A DNA stretch of 64,000 nucleotides from Juglans regia (GCF_001411555.2 NC_049903.1:24626270-24690269), one strand, 5' to 3'; counted from the stretch's first letter, positions 23,750 through 36,325 are shown. Numbers and translations: made by a program. Notes: a model not told the origin generated them from the sequence alone.

Positions 23750-25028
23750 AATGTTTTTCTTTGGGACATCTTTATATAAACATATTTCAAATACAATGTT
23801 ATTGATGTATGTTCTTCTTTCATCACTAATATCAGTAAGCTTTCGTCTCGTCGGAACCACCCTGGTTTTGTTACTTCTGAAACAAAGAATCTTAAGCCAA
23901 TGGTTTCATCCCGAATGACCTCTAGATCCGTGCAATGGGCGAACTCGAAGCGGCTATTAGTATCACTACGACAAATTCATCCTTTTAGGATGATTTTTTC
24001 CTAAACAATATTTGTGACGCACCGACCTTTGCTTGGATGTAACGAAGATTTAAAATGTTGGGATATGTAATAAATGGTTACATATCCCTGTATATGATAA
24101 TTATAATATGTAATGTATTCTAGAAAGTAAGTAATAATATGCAATAATTATAGCGAAAGTTAAGATGAGAATAAATTTATGTTAGAATAATTAAAATTAT
24201 TTCAATAATATTGATTAAATTATAAATTCAAATCATATGCACAGCTTAATCTGAATACAAAATACCAAGCTTAATCTGAATACAAAATACTAAGTTTTCA
24301 AAAGAAATTTAAACCAGTTGCTTTATGAGCTCTATGGCTAAAATAAGATTAAGTCTCTCGTTGGTTTTTCTTCAATCTTTTTGATTTACTGGTTCATTGT
24401 GTCTATCAACATTTACAACTTTTCTCAGTGGGTCCACAAATTGTGATATTTACTTGAGATTTCAATAAGTTTGACAATAACGTACCATGTATGAAAAATG
24501 ATAAACATGAATAGAAAATTATATTTGTCTCACATTCAAACTTATCAAGTAGATAGATTTTTTATGTATATTTTTTTACAGACTATAATTTCACTTTCGT
24601 AATAAAAACTTAAATCTTTTTTATCAAGAATCACATAAAATCATATAATTAATGTAACGTATGGTATCATCACAGTTTTTTATATGTATTGCGAGTACTT
24701 GTCGGTAATTATAGTATAACTTACGTTAAAATTATGTTATCTATAGACTCATTCTCAATACCAATGGTAATATAACATAACATCGTTAAAACTATAGCAT
24801 AAATACCTATTAGCATTAGGTGTTGTAATGTATGATTTTGATCTGGCATTCATTAAAAAGAATTTATTCGAAACTTGTTGACTATTCTTCGTCAATTCAA
24901 ATGTTACCACTCCATATATAATCACTCCAAAGTAGATAGAAGAGTTCTGAATGTTTGTTTGTCTTCGAGCAAAAGGAAAACTATAAAAACAAAGGACAAT
25001 AATCATAGTTAGGCTAACTCATCACACC
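23750..25028. other. AT-rich intergenic DNA
   Basis: No credible gene. Open frames here are short and without family resemblance. A small near-palindrome (CATCCTTTTAGGATG) occurs near 23979. The region ends at the CAAAT target site of the following retrotransposon. Confidence 0.6.
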
Positions 25029-25033
25029 CAAAT

Positions 25034-25869
25034 TGATAGGAACCAAGGTGGGCCTACTCTTAAAGATACTTTGCAAGTTCCAGATGGGTCAATTACAAGA
25101 TCAAGGGCCAAGAAGATCAAGGAAGTAATGCAAGAATTGGTGCAATCCACCTGGGATGAAGCCAGCAAGAGCCCAACACTGAAGATGGGTCTGAAAGAAG
25201 AAGAACCAGTTTTGATCCACTTTATTTAAGCTGTGGAAGACATGACTTAAAGATACGGCCTATTGTTATTGGAGGCTTCCAATTTGGTTAAATGATTTAT
25301 TTTATTAGTTTAGAATAAGTGAGCTTGAAGATGCTTGGCTCACATGTCTTATTTCTTTTGAACTATGTTTTTGGGAAGGCCTTGTATTTTGGCCAAGGGC
25401 TTATTTGGAAAATTATATTTTAGGAACTAGGGTTTCATCAATTTACTGTTGGGGTTACTGTAGCCGCGCGTACTGTAGCCGGTACTGTTCATCAAGGGTA
25501 ATTTTGGGTAAAAGATGCATTATTTTGGCTAGGATTTTGATTAGGTTTGGCTTTTAAAACTCTTTGTAGCCTCATTTGAGAGTTAGACAATATTGAATTT
25601 TATTTGTGAGTTGAGTTTTCTCCTCTTGTTCTTGATTGAACTCTTGAACTTATCAAAGGTAAATCACAACCTTTGTGGCGTTCCTCCTTTGTAATCTGGG
25701 TTCTTGAGACGGGTTCTTCAACGGGTCTAGATTTTAATATAATCTAGGTTCTTGAAACGGGTTCTCATCGGGTCTAGATTCTCCATCCTTGACTTGATTT
25801 TTGGCTTTCTTTGGGAGTTTTCAAATTGATTGTGGGTTCAAGGGAATTCATTCCCACGGGTTCATATCA
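25034..25869 (+). repeat. 5' LTR of the young Ty3 element
   Basis: Begins TGATAGGAACC and ends GGTTCATATCA. It contains the same codons that end pol in the 3' LTR, including one that has mutated to a stop (TTTATTTAA), plus several ACTGTAGC repeats. Confidence 0.9.
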
Positions 25870-26603
25870 TTTGGTATTCAGAGCAAGGTTTCCAATCAGG
25901 TCTTATTCTATCTTTTATTTCTTGCATATTTAATTCTAGGGCGTCATTCTTCTAGGATTGATTACAAAAAAAAAAAATAGTGGTGGTTAGCAGATTTCTT
26001 CACTATTGTTAGGGTTGCTGAAATTCATTGTTCTAGGGTTTGTGTTGGCTGAAATCTCTTGTTCTAGGGGCTGCCGTATATCAATTGCCCAAGCGTTTTT
26101 GAGTTATTGTTAGGGTTTTTCTCAACTGCTTATTCTTGATTGTGATCAAATCAGTTGGTGAAAGGTAAAGAAAAGAAAAGAAAAGAAAGGAAAAGAAAAA
26201 AAAAAATTCGAGATTTTTTTTCTTGAGCCTTATCATCAAAGGGGTGATTCTAGTTGGTATCTTGTCTTATTGTTACTGTTTCATTCGTATAATTTTCTTG
26301 ATTCACGTGCCATTTTTTTTTTCCATTCCTTTCGTGTTTCTCTTGTTCTTGTTTCTTGGATCTAATTACTAGTTGGGATAAAATAAGGTTGCTTTGTCTT
26401 GATTGAGTCAATTAGTTCTTAAAGAACTTGAGTGGGAAAACTCTTGAGGTAAAAGGCAAAGAGAGTGTGAGACTATTATCGGAAAAAGCCAATTAGGAGT
26501 GAAACACGAGTGGAGTGTCGTTATTCGAGTGTAAACACGTGAGGGAGTGTGTGAGGTTTTTTTTTTTTTTTGCCACTAATATTCTCTTGTGCAGCGCCTG
26601 ATA
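25870..26603 (+). other. Retrotransposon leader with primer-binding site
   Basis: The primer site for initiator-Met tRNA (TGGTATTCAGAGC) starts 2 nt after the LTR. The 734-nt leader holds an AAAAG-type microsatellite (about 26163-26205). It ends with a T-tract, a branch-like CACTAAT and TTGTGCAG just before the gag ATG, resembling a splice acceptor. Confidence 0.7.
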
Positions 26604-29600
26604 ATGTCTCATCGGAGTAGCGCATCACCAAGGGGGAGAGCAGATAACTCATCCTTTGTGCTGCAAGCCATGCAACAACAGTTTGAGCGGTTGAACTTGG
26701 TGTTGGGTGAAGTGAGGGATAGGATGGATCATCAAGAAGCAGCGATTAGAAATCTACAAGGTAGGAGGGATAGGAGGCGACGTGAGCATAGAGTTGAAAA
26801 TCAGTATGAGAATGAAGGAGATGGTGAGGAAGAGGAAGATTTAGCATCTGACGTTGGGTCGGGTAGAAATAGAGGAGTTAGGCATGAAAGAGGACTTGAG
26901 GGGAATCTAAGGGGTCGGGATGGTGTAGATAGAGACCTTGGTAGCATCAAAATGAAAATACCATCTTTCCAAGGTAGAACTGACCCTGAGGTTTATCTAG
27001 AGTGGGAGAAAAAAATAGAGTTGGTGTTTGATTGCCATAATTACTCTGAGGAGAAGAAAGTGAAGTTGGCGGTAATTGAGTTCACTGATTATGCTATTAT
27101 TTGGTGGGATCAATTAGTGACCAATAGGAGAAGGAATTATGAGAGGCCTATAGAGACATGGGGAGAGTTGAAAGCTCTCATGAGGCGGAGATTTGTTCCT
27201 AGCCATTACTATAGAGACCTTTTCCAGAAATTACAAAATCTTACACAGGGGTCTAGGAGTGTGGAGGATTACCATAAGGAGATGGAGGTGGCGATGATTC
27301 GGGCTAATGTAGAGGAGGACCGAGAGGCCACCATGGCTAGATTTTTGAGTGGGTTGAATAGGGACATAGCCAATGTAATTGAATTGCAGCATTATGTGGA
27401 GATAGAGGACATGGTGCACATGGCTATAAAGGTGGAGAGGCAATTAAAGAGAAAAGGGACAGCAAGGTACACTTCGGTTTCTAGCACTACTTGGAAATCA
27501 AAATGGGATAGGAATGATCCAGCTGAAGCAAAGAGAAAGACCGAACCACCTAAGGGAAAAGATGAGGGAACTAGCAACAAACCCAAGGTAGAATCCCAAC
27601 CTTCACGGAATAGAGATATCAAATGTTTTAAGTGTTTGGGTTCAGGGCACATTGCTTCTCAATGTCCAAATAGGAGGGTGATGATTATGCGTGACAATGG
27701 GGAGGTGATGACTGAGAGTGAGGATGATAGTGATGAGGTGCCCGAGTTGGATGATGCTAGTGATGATGATGGAGTGGTATACCCTGTGACAGGTGAGTCT
27801 CTTGTTGCCAGGCGTGCTCTTAATGCACACATTAAGGTGGATGATGCAGAGCAACAGAGAGAGAACATTTTCCATACTAGATGCCATGTCAACAATAAGG
27901 TATGTAGTATGATCATTGATGGAGGGAGTTGTACTAATGTGGCTAGCACTACTTTGGTTGAGAAATTGAATTTACCAACCTTAAAACACTCTAGACCATA
28001 CAAATTGCAGTGGTTGAATGATTGTGGAGAGGTTAGGGTGGATAAACAAGTGTTGGTTACTTTTTCTATTGGGAAGTATCAAGATGAGGTGCTTTGTGAT
28101 GTTGTGCCTATGCATGCGGGCCATATTTTGTTGGGGAGGCCGTGGCAGTATGATAGGAGAGTGACACATGATGGGTTCAAGAACATGTACAGCTTTGAAA
28201 AGGAGGGCAAAACAATTAAACTTGCTCCTTTAACTCCAAGCCAGGTCTATGAGGACCAACTGAAATTGAAAAGTGAGGTTGCTCAAAAAAGAAAGAGTGA
28301 AAATGAGAGTGATCAGAAGAGAAAGAGTGAAAATGAGAGTGATAAAAAAAGGAAGAGTGAAAAAGAGATTGAGCAAAAAAGAAAGAGTAAGAGTGAATAT
28401 GAGCATGAAAGAAAGAGTGAAAAAGAAAGTAGAGAGGTGGCTGAGAGTAAAGAAAAAAGAGTGGAGCCACGAGAGAAAAAAGAAAGAGAGTTTTTTGAGA
28501 GAAAAGGAAAGGCAAAAGTGAGTTTCTATGCAAGAGAGAGTGAGGTTAAGAGGGCTTTCTTCGCAGATCGCCCTATGATTTTTCTTGTCTATAAAGAGTC
28601 TTATCTTACTCTTGATGAAACTAATCAGTCTCTTCCTAGTTTGGCTGTTTCTTTGTTGCAGGAGTTTGAGGATGTATTCCCGGAGGAGATGCCAAATGAG
28701 TTGCCACCCATTCGAGGCATTGAGCACCAGATTGATTTTGTGCCCAGGGCTGCTATTCCAAACCGACCAGCCTATAGGAGTAATACAGAGGAGACAAAGG
28801 AGCTTCAGAGGCAAGTTGAGGATTTGATTAGCAAGGGGTACGTGAGGGAGAGCATGAGCCCTTGTGCAGTACCAGTGCTACTAGTGCCAAAGAAGGATGG
28901 GACGTGGAGGATGTGCATTGATTGCAGGGCGGTCAACAATATCACGGTAAAGTATCGCCATCCCATTCCTAGATTGGATGATATGCTTGATGAATTGCAT
29001 GGTTCATGTATTTTCAGTAAAATTGATCTTAAAAGTGGGTACCATCAAATTAGAATGAAAGAGGGTGATGAATGGAAAACTGCTTTTAAGACTAAGTATG
29101 GGCTTTATGAATGGTTGGTTATGCCATTTGGACTTACAAATGCGCCCAGTACTTTCATGAGATTAATGAACCATGTCCTACGTGCATTCATAGGCAAGTT
29201 TGTGGTTGTGTACTTTGATGATATCTTAGTGTACAACAAGAACTTAAATGAACATATTGAGCATTTGAGATATGTGTTTGATGTGTTGAGATGTGAAAAG
29301 TTGTATGCTAATTTCAAGAAATGTGCCTTTTGCATGGAAAAAGTTGTTTTTCTTAGTTACGTTGTTAGTACAAAGGGTATTGAGGTGGATGAAGAGAAAG
29401 TCAAGGCCATCAAGGAGTGGCCAACGCCAAAAAGTATCACTGAGGTAAGAAGCTTTCATGGGTTAGCTAGCTTTTATCGGCGTTTTGTTAAAGACTTCAG
29501 CACCATTGCTGCACCACTCACTGAGGTAATTAAAAAGAATGTTGGGTTTCATTGGGGGCTAATCAAGAGAATGCTTTTGCCACTATTAAAGAAAGGTTGT

Positions 29601-29618
29601 GCTCTGCACCTGTGTTAG
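26604..29618 (+). CDS. Gag-protease-reverse transcriptase of the young Ty3 element
   Basis: The chosen start is ATG 26604 ([11 protein letters not shown]), the first ATG after the leader. The gag domain spans about residues 114-283 ([20 protein letters not shown] to VERQLKRK). A CCHC knuckle ([14 protein letters not shown]) lies near 340 and the protease site [12 protein letters not shown] near 437. An unusual lysine/serine/glutamate-rich repeat (units like KRKSENESD) occupies about residues 558-615 between protease and RT. The RT has [16 protein letters not shown] and an intact catalytic YFDDILVYN near 870. The correct frame ends around 29558, where a G-run is one base short; the last 20 residues to 29618 are out of frame. 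It would encode particle, maturation and copying functions in the cytoplasm. Confidence 0.85.
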   Translation: MSHRSSASPRGRADNSSFVLQAMQQQFERLNLVLGEVRDRMDHQEAAIRNLQGRRDRRRREHRVENQYENEGDGEEEEDLASDVGSGRNRGVRHERGLEGNLRGRDGVDRDLGSIKMKIPSFQGRTDPEVYLEWEKKIELVFDCHNYSEEKKVKLAVIEFTDYAIIWWDQLVTNRRRNYERPIETWGELKALMRRRFVPSHYYRDLFQKLQNLTQGSRSVEDYHKEMEVAMIRANVEEDREATMARFLSGLNRDIANVIELQHYVEIEDMVHMAIKVERQLKRKGTARYTSVSSTTWKSKWDRNDPAEAKRKTEPPKGKDEGTSNKPKVESQPSRNRDIKCFKCLGSGHIASQCPNRRVMIMRDNGEVMTESEDDSDEVPELDDASDDDGVVYPVTGESLVARRALNAHIKVDDAEQQRENIFHTRCHVNNKVCSMIIDGGSCTNVASTTLVEKLNLPTLKHSRPYKLQWLNDCGEVRVDKQVLVTFSIGKYQDEVLCDVVPMHAGHILLGRPWQYDRRVTHDGFKNMYSFEKEGKTIKLAPLTPSQVYEDQLKLKSEVAQKRKSENESDQKRKSENESDKKRKSEKEIEQKRKSKSEYEHERKSEKESREVAESKEKRVEPREKKEREFFERKGKAKVSFYARESEVKRAFFADRPMIFLVYKESYLTLDETNQSLPSLAVSLLQEFEDVFPEEMPNELPPIRGIEHQIDFVPRAAIPNRPAYRSNTEETKELQRQVEDLISKGYVRESMSPCAVPVLLVPKKDGTWRMCIDCRAVNNITVKYRHPIPRLDDMLDELHGSCIFSKIDLKSGYHQIRMKEGDEWKTAFKTKYGLYEWLVMPFGLTNAPSTFMRLMNHVLRAFIGKFVVVYFDDILVYNKNLNEHIEHLRYVFDVLRCEKLYANFKKCAFCMEKVVFLSYVVSTKGIEVDEEKVKAIKEWPTPKSITEVRSFHGLASFYRRFVKDFSTIAAPLTEVIKKNVGFHWGLIKRMLLPLLKKGCALHLC

Positions 29619-31486
29619 CATTACCTGATTTTAACAAAGCTTTTGAGATTGAATGTGATGCCTCAGGAATAGGGATTGGAGCCGTTTTGATGCAGGATAG
29701 GCGGCCCATAGCCTTCTTCAGTGAAAAGTTAAGTGGGGCATCCCTGAAGTACCCTACTTATGATAAAGAGCTTTATGCTCTTGTTCGTGCATTAGAGACT
29801 TGGCAGCACTACCTATGGCCAAGAGAATTTGTGATCCATACCGATCATGAATCATTGAAGCATCTCAAGGGTCAAGGTAAGTTGAATAAAAGGCATGCTA
29901 GATGGATGGAATACATTGAGACCTTTCCCTATGTCATCCATTACAAGCAAGGTAAGGAGAACATTGTTGCTGATGCTCTATCCCGGAGGTATGTACTTCT
30001 TACTTCTATGAGTGCCAAAATGCTTGGGTTTGAATACGTGAAAGACATGTATGCCGATGATGCTGATTTTTCAAATGTGTATGTGGCATGTGATAAGGCA
30101 GCATTTGGTAAGTTTTACAAGCATGATGGTTATTTGTTTAAAGAAAGCAAACTTTGTCTGCCAAATTGTTCTATGCGTGAGTTATTGGTGCGTGAGGCAC
30201 ATGGTGGAGGATTAATGGGACACTTTGGTGTCAAGTTAACTTTAGACATTTTGCATGAACATTTCTTTTGGCCTAAGATGAAGAGAGATGTTAACCGTAT
30301 TTGTGGAAGGTGCATTACATGTAGAAAGGCCAAATCTAAGGTTTTGCCACATGGGTTGTATACACCATTACCCGTTCCTAGTGAGCCATGGGTAGACATA
30401 TCTATGGACTTTGTTTTGGGGCTGCCTAGGACCAAAAGGGGTAGAGATTCTATTTTTGTTGTTGTGGATAGATTCAGTAAGATGGCACATTTCATTCCAT
30501 GCCATAAAACAGATGATGCAACAAATATAGCTGACTTGTTTTTCAAGGAGATAGTGCAACTCCATGGTGTACCTAGGAGTATTGTTTCTGATAGGGATGT
30601 TAAATTCCTTAGCTACTTTTGGAAGGTGTTGTGGGGGAAATTGGGTACTAAGCTCTTATTTTCCACTACTTGTCATCCACAGACTGATGGTCAGACTGAA
30701 GTAGTTAATAGGACTTTAACTCAGCTTTTACGCACTGTTGTTCATAAGAATTTAAAAACTTGGGAGGATTGTTTGCCAATTATAGAGTTTGCATATAATA
30801 GGACGATGCATACTACTACTTCATACTCTCCTTTTGAAATTGTTTATAGATTTAATCCACTTACTCCTTTGGATTTGATGCCTTTACCTATTGATGACAG
30901 GAGTAGTTTGGATGGACAAAAGAAGGCGGAGTTGGTGAAGTCACTTCATCAGAGGGTACGGCTTCAAATTGCCCAAAAGAATGAAAGGGTTGCTTCCCAA
31001 GCCAATAAAGGACGAAGGCGTGTCATCTTTGAACCAGGAGATTGGGTTTGGGTTCACATGCGCAAAGAAAGATTCCCAGCCCATAGAAGGACTAAGTTGC
31101 ATCCTCGAGGAGATGGACCTTTCCAAATTCTTGAGAAAATTAATGACAATGCATATAAAGTGGATCTTCCAGGTGAGTATAAAGTTTCTGCAACTTTCAA
31201 TGTTTCTGATCTTTCTCCTTTTGATGTAGGTGAAGATTCGAGGTCGAATCCTTTTGAGGAGAGGGGGAATGATAGGAACCAAGGTGGGCCTACTCTTAAA
31301 GATCCTTTGCAAGTTCCAGATGGGCCAATTACAAGATCAAGGGCCAAGAAGATCAAGGAAGCAATGCAAGGATTGGTGCAATCCACCTGGGATGAAGCCA
31401 GCAAGAGCCCAACACTGAAGATGGGTCTGAAAGAAGAAGAACCAGTTTTGATCCACTTTATTCAAGCTGTGGAAGACATGACTTAA
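29552..31486 (+). CDS. RNase H-integrase of the young Ty3 element, extending into the 3' LTR
   Basis: Continuation of pol after the one-base frameshift; it has no native start. RNase H shows [28 protein letters not shown] and VADALSRR. The integrase zinc finger has H-x-H spacing around [11 protein letters not shown] and CGRCITCRK. The core has [20 protein letters not shown] and [12 protein letters not shown], so all three acidic residues are present. The C-terminal domain includes [17 protein letters not shown] and [17 protein letters not shown]. The last 72 codons (31270-31486) lie inside the 3' LTR, with [15 protein letters not shown]. If joined to the upstream frame the polyprotein would be about 1,627 residues, otherwise apparently intact. 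Confidence 0.85.
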   Translation: MGANQENAFATIKERLCSAPVLALPDFNKAFEIECDASGIGIGAVLMQDRRPIAFFSEKLSGASLKYPTYDKELYALVRALETWQHYLWPREFVIHTDHESLKHLKGQGKLNKRHARWMEYIETFPYVIHYKQGKENIVADALSRRYVLLTSMSAKMLGFEYVKDMYADDADFSNVYVACDKAAFGKFYKHDGYLFKESKLCLPNCSMRELLVREAHGGGLMGHFGVKLTLDILHEHFFWPKMKRDVNRICGRCITCRKAKSKVLPHGLYTPLPVPSEPWVDISMDFVLGLPRTKRGRDSIFVVVDRFSKMAHFIPCHKTDDATNIADLFFKEIVQLHGVPRSIVSDRDVKFLSYFWKVLWGKLGTKLLFSTTCHPQTDGQTEVVNRTLTQLLRTVVHKNLKTWEDCLPIIEFAYNRTMHTTTSYSPFEIVYRFNPLTPLDLMPLPIDDRSSLDGQKKAELVKSLHQRVRLQIAQKNERVASQANKGRRRVIFEPGDWVWVHMRKERFPAHRRTKLHPRGDGPFQILEKINDNAYKVDLPGEYKVSATFNVSDLSPFDVGEDSRSNPFEERGNDRNQGGPTLKDPLQVPDGPITRSRAKKIKEAMQGLVQSTWDEASKSPTLKMGLKEEEPVLIHFIQAVEDMT

Positions 31487-32105
31487 AGATACGGCCTATT
31501 GTTATTGGAGGCTTCCAATTTGGTTAAATGATTTATTTTATTAGTTTAGAATAAGTGGGCTTGAAGATGCTTGGCTCACATGTCTTATTTCTTTTGAACT
31601 ATGTTTTTGGGAAGGCCTTGTATTTTGGCCAAGGGCTTATTTGGAAAATTACATTTTAGGAACTAGGGTTTCATCAATTTACTGTTGGGGTTACTGTAGC
31701 CGCGCGTACTGTAGCCGGTACTGTTCATCAAGGGTAATTTTGGGTAAAAGAGGCATTATTTTGGCTAGGGTTTTGATTAGGTTTGGCTTTTAAAACTCTT
31801 TGTAGCCTCATTTGAGAGTTAGACAATATTGAATTTTATTTGTGAGTTGAGTTTTCTCCTCTTGTTCTTGATTGAACTCTTGAACTTATCAAAGGTAAAT
31901 CACAACCTTTGTGGCGTTCCTCCCTTGTAATCTGGGTTCTTGAGACGGGTTCTTCAACGGGTCTAGATTTTAATATAATCTAGGTTCTTGAAACGGGTTC
32001 TCATCGGGTCTAGATTCTCCATCCTTGACTTGATTTTTGGCTTTCTTGGGGAGTTTTCAAATTGATTGTGGGTTCAAGGGAATTCATTCCCACGGGTTCA
32101 TATCA
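31270..32105 (+). repeat. 3' LTR of the young Ty3 element
   Basis: 836-bp LTR equal in length to the 5' copy. The pol stop codon TAA (31484-31486) is inside it. It is followed by TT and then CAAAT. Confidence 0.9.
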
Positions 32106-32576
32106 TTCAAATGACCTATCATACAAACATCAAATCTTCAACTTAGTACATAAATAATATCAAATAAAGAAAAACTAAGTATATTCACATTCTCTAGTTC
32201 ATATATCCATACAAAATATCAAACTCAAATCATATTTATCGTGCAACCAACACAATTGAATCATATAACAACTCAACCTGCAATCATCCATTTCCACTAC
32301 TACAAACAAGGTAGCAAACTAGAGATATATATTTTATATTTTTATTATTTTTTCACTATTTTTTCAATAATATTTATTCTGTCTTAAGTTTTTTTTTTAT
32401 TTTTTAAAAAAGAGCCGGAAGCCACTCACAAAGTAGTCTCGTCCCAATTTTATTGAAGAAAAACCTCACTTATGAAGGAGGAATATTGTGGAACAAACAA
32501 AATATATCCAAAAACAAATATTCAACAAACCCAAAACCCAAAAACCAAGAAAAAACTAAGGAGAACTTAGAAACCA

Positions 32577-33990
32577 TTACTTCCTAATGGAAGGACATCC
32601 CAAGGCATCTAACCTAATAATGCCCCTCAATAGCTTCAATATGCAATCACCAAGAAGAAAAATCCTATTTAGACTCTCCTCGCCTTTCCTTGCCAAATAA
32701 TCCGCAGCTTTGTTACCTTCTCTAAATTGATGCACCACTAGGAATTGAACTCCATCTAGTTCTTGAAGGAGGGAGTCCCAATAATCCCAAAGATACCATA
32801 AGTTACAACCTCGCTTCTTCACCCAATCAACCACTACCATAGAATCGCACTCCAAAATAACATTTCGACAATCCATCTCTTTACATAGCCGAACCCCTTG
32901 AAGTAAAGCTCTTAATTCAGCCTCATTGTTGGTTCCGAACCCATAGTGAGTAGAAAAACCCGCCTTCATCCTACCCCTATGGTCCCGCAAAACTCCACCC
33001 CCACCACAATTCCCTGGATTGCCACGACAACTGCCATCCACATTCAATTTCCACCATCCCACAGGTGGTTTTAACCATACAACTTGCAATGGTTTACGTA
33101 CTACATGTTCCAGAATATTCATTTCCAAAGCCTTCAAGACATGTGCATCAACTTTGGAGACCTTCTTATCATGCAAATCATTTACCAGAATAACCAGCCA
33201 TATCCGAACAGCTCTCCAAATCTCCATTGCGCTGGTATGAACTCCCTCCATCCTAGCTTGACAGCGTCGACGCCATAATTTCCAAGTAATGATGCTTGGT
33301 AACAGGCCAACTAACATGCCCTTCTACGTTCCTTTTTTCGCACACGCCATCCAAGCCTCCACTCGATGCCACCAGGTTCTGGTTTGTACACCAATGCCCA
33401 GCGCCAGTGAAGCAAAATGCCAAACCTGTTCTGCAATCTCCCCAGTAGCAAGCACATGATCTAGTGTTTCGGTCTATGGGGATTAACAACAGTTACACTT
33501 TGAAGCCATAACAACTCCACGTGACTGCACCTTAGAATCCGTAGCTAAGAATTTAAAATGGGCCCTCCACATGCAAACTGATATTTTCTTCGGTAAATAT
33601 TTACTCCATATCCAATCCATCCAACCATGATAATCTCCTCTCACTCGGATTAACTCCCATGCACTGGCTATTGTAAAATCTCCCCCCAAAGTAGGTTTCC
33701 AGATTAAAACATCTTGCCCAGTGCGCCCTACACCAATTTCACTCATCACCTCATCTGCCAACTCCTCACCAATTAGCTGCTGGAGCATGTCACAGTCCCA
33801 TGAATTCCCAACCCACATGTCTTTAATTTGTAATGAAGGCCTACTAACTACCCCCACCAAATTGCATAAAGGACCATTCGAAAACCACCTATCATACCAG
33901 AAGGACGAGCTCCCCTCTCTCACTCTAACTTTGGAAGCCTCACAGACATCATGCATAACTAAGACTATAGAGTGAAGAGCGAAGACAAAG
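32577..33990 (-). pseudogene. LINE zf-RVT and RNase H portion
   Basis: zf-RVT begins after the inversion junction with VREGSSSFWYDRW and runs on through WSKYLPKKISVCMWRAHFKFLA, with frameshifts near 33485 and 33300. RNase H (33317-32577) is open for 246 codons and keeps its acidic and histidine positions: LNVDGSCRGNPG, NNEAELRALLQG, LECDSMVVVDW and HQFREGNKAADYLAR. It ends GCPSIRK with a stop at 32577. The downstream tail (about 32410-32500) is shared with three other LINEs in the window. RNase H would remove template RNA. Confidence 0.8.
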
Positions 33991-34039
33991 CGATTCTCAA
34001 TATCTGCTTTTGGGGTTGGCCTAGGGTGAGCCCATTGCG

Positions 34040-35419
34040 GTGCACTCTGCCCTTCCTTCATCGGAAGGGGCTGCTGGAGGAGATGGAGGGACTCTGTCAT
34101 ATGTACAGATTGTTTCGAAGGCGGTGACACCTTCATCTTTCAAGCTACCTATGAGATATCCTGTGGATGTGGACGGGGAACCTGGTTTCTTCTTTACAGA
34201 ACCAGAGATGTTGAAGGCTGCAGAGGATTTTTGTTATGCTATTGTCTTGAAGTTTGTGTGTATGAGGCCTACGATTGATGATATACGATTGGCTATTATT
34301 AAGTCGTGGGGTTTACTGGAGATTCTGACGGTGAGTGTTATGGATGACTATCATGTTTTGGTGAAGATGCAGACTAAACAGGATTTTGTGCATGGTTGGG
34401 CACGAGAGGGTCGGTTGATTGCTGGATCGGTTTTCCTATTATGTCGATGGACAAAGGATTTTGATTTTCAGAAAGAATCAACGCTAGCGCCCCAGTGGAT
34501 TTTTCTACCAGGTTTGCCTCTTCATATGTATCGCACGGATTTTCTACAAATTCTAGCAACAAGGTTTGGACTATTTTTGGGGATTGATAATGCTACACTG
34601 CATAGAACCAGAGCTTTGGGGGCTCGAATGTGTGTGGAAATAGACTTGATAGATGAACCGGTTTAGAGCTTTCCAATTGTAATGGCAAACAAAAAAATTT
34701 GGCAGGAGGTTAGGTATGAAAGACCTGGATTCTATTGCAACAAGTGCTGCCGTCAGGGTCACACGTCGGTTGTATGTGGAGCTAGTGAAGAGGTTTTGCG
34801 TAAGGGACGAGATGTGGCAAAAGGGGTGGTTAAAAAAATATGGCAAGAGATTCCTAAACAGAAGAGTTCGCAGGAGGTCCTAGGAGAGGGGTTGAAGGAA
34901 ATCCAGAAGGAAAATGGGGTTGAAGTGGAAACAGTTCAAGGGAAAGAGGTAGTAGTTTCTAGGAAGGAAACAGAGACAGTTTCACGAGGAGAGCCAGTGA
35001 ATATTGAGATGAAAATGGTGGAGGAACCATGTGAGGAAGAGGAGTTGGACGAGCAACCTTCAATCCAAATAGAAACCACGGTGCCGCTGGTGGTTGAGGA
35101 TGCTCGAGGGGTAGGTCCTACTATGGACTTGATACTAGTTGATGCATATAAATAGCCGCGTAGTGGGGGTCGTGGTCAAGCTGAGATGGTCTCTGCAGTG
35201 CTTGATTTGGAGTGTCACTTACAGCCGTTTACAATAGAAGAGCCACCAGATTCGTATGGTACTGATGTGGAAGAGGAGGAAAATGTTCTTGGCTTGGCCA
35301 AACATAAAGGATATGATTCTAATACTGCTCCGAAACAGGGTGAAGGTATTAAACAAAAAAATCTTGTGCTTCATCAATCTCAGCGGGTGTCTACCCGTCT
35401 CAATAAACTTAATCTATGA
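34040..35419 (+). pseudogene. LINE ORF1 (DUF4283, zinc knuckle) in inverted block
   Basis: One frame from about 34040 to TGA 35417 with in-frame TAG codons at 34664 and 35153. The DUF4283 domain has SYVQIVSKAVTPSSFKLP, WARLEGR-like WAREGRLIAG and LAPQWIFLPGLPLHMY. The zinc knuckle is CNKCCRQGHTSVVC. A glutamate-rich tail follows. Its TGA overlaps the ORF2 ATG as ATGA, the arrangement used for termination-reinitiation in some plant LINEs. The native start lies near the inversion junction and cannot be fixed. Confidence 0.75.
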
Positions 35420-36325
35420 CAGAGTCCATCATTGCATGGAATATAAGGGGTTTGGGCAGTTCTCGACATGTGTTGCGTAGTTTGGTTCGGAAAAATAATG
35501 GATCTATTGTTGCGCTATTTGAGCCTTTTGCGGGAATAGATAAACTTCAGCGTTTAGTCAGTTCGTTGGGTTTTGATGGTTTTTATTCAAACGAGGGTGT
35601 AGGGGGAAAAATCTGGATTTTGTGGAGAGCTCCATATGATTTTGAGGTTGTTAGTGTGTCAACGCAGATGATTACGAGATGGTTTTTGTTAGATGGGACA
35701 CGGACGTTGGTTTAATTCGTTTACGCTAAATGCACTCAGATGGGTCGAAGAGACTAATGGGAGAGTCTGGTTGGTTGTAGGTCTGCTGGCTCTCCGTGGA
35801 CTGTTATGGGGGATTTTAACATTATACGAGAGGACCGGGAACGTGTGGGGGGTTGTCCCCGAGCTGCTCAAGCTATGGATGATTTTAATTTGTGTATTGA
35901 TCACTGTGGTCTAGTGGAGCTGAATTATCATGGAAATCCTCTATCCTGGTGTAATTGGCAGGAGGGGGCTGCACAAAAGTGGGCGAGGCTTGACCGCGTC
36001 CTTATGAATGTGGCCTTTTCGGACCGTTTTAATTTGGCACAAATGGAGTATATTAAACGAAAGACACCGAACCATAGTTCCATGGTGATTCGTTTATCCC
36101 ATGTTAATACAAGGTAAGGGCCTTCTCCTTTCCGGTTTCAAAAAATGTGGTGTTCTCATGGTTCATTTCAAAGGTTGGTAGAGGAGACATGGAAACAGCC
36201 TACATTGGGCTCGGGAATGGTTAAGCTGGCGGCAAAATTGAAGCGACTTAAGATGGAGCTGAGGATATGGGATAAATCTATGTTTGGGAGAGGGGAAACT
36301 AATATACAGGAGCTAGATGCGAGCT
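35416..36325 (+). pseudogene. LINE ORF2 N-terminal endonuclease in inverted block
   Basis: ATG 35416 opens MTESIIAWNIRGLGSSR, the endonuclease entry motif. TVMGDFNIIR and ARLDRVLMN follow, and the catalytic D in GDFN is present. Three in-frame TAA codons (about 35713, 35755 and 36115) interrupt an otherwise single frame. The linker reads to ETNIQELDAS near 36325, where the sequence switches to minus-strand RT of the same LINE type. Confidence 0.75.

Larger units (their letters stand above)
25034..32105 (+). mobile_element. Young Ty3/gypsy retrotransposon, nearly intact
   Basis: 7.1-kb element with two 836-bp LTRs that differ at only 11 positions by eye (about 98.7% identical). Primer site TGGTATTCAGAGC (25872-25884) follows the left LTR, and a purine tract (GAGAGGGGGAA) precedes the right LTR. 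CAAAT lies directly before the element (25029-25033) and, two bases after the right LTR end, at 32108-32112. One long gag-pol frame (26604-31486) is broken by a single-base loss at 29554-29558 and runs 217 bp into the 3' LTR. Overlap of pol with the LTR, and a C-terminal [10 protein letters not shown] tail in place of an obvious chromodomain, recall CRM-clade centromeric elements; that assignment is inference. Confidence 0.9.

Noticed and set aside
28230..28814. 194-codon minus-strand frame rich in Phe/Leu/Ser
   Set aside because: Antisense shadow of the lysine-serine repeat and RT entry of the young Ty3 element.
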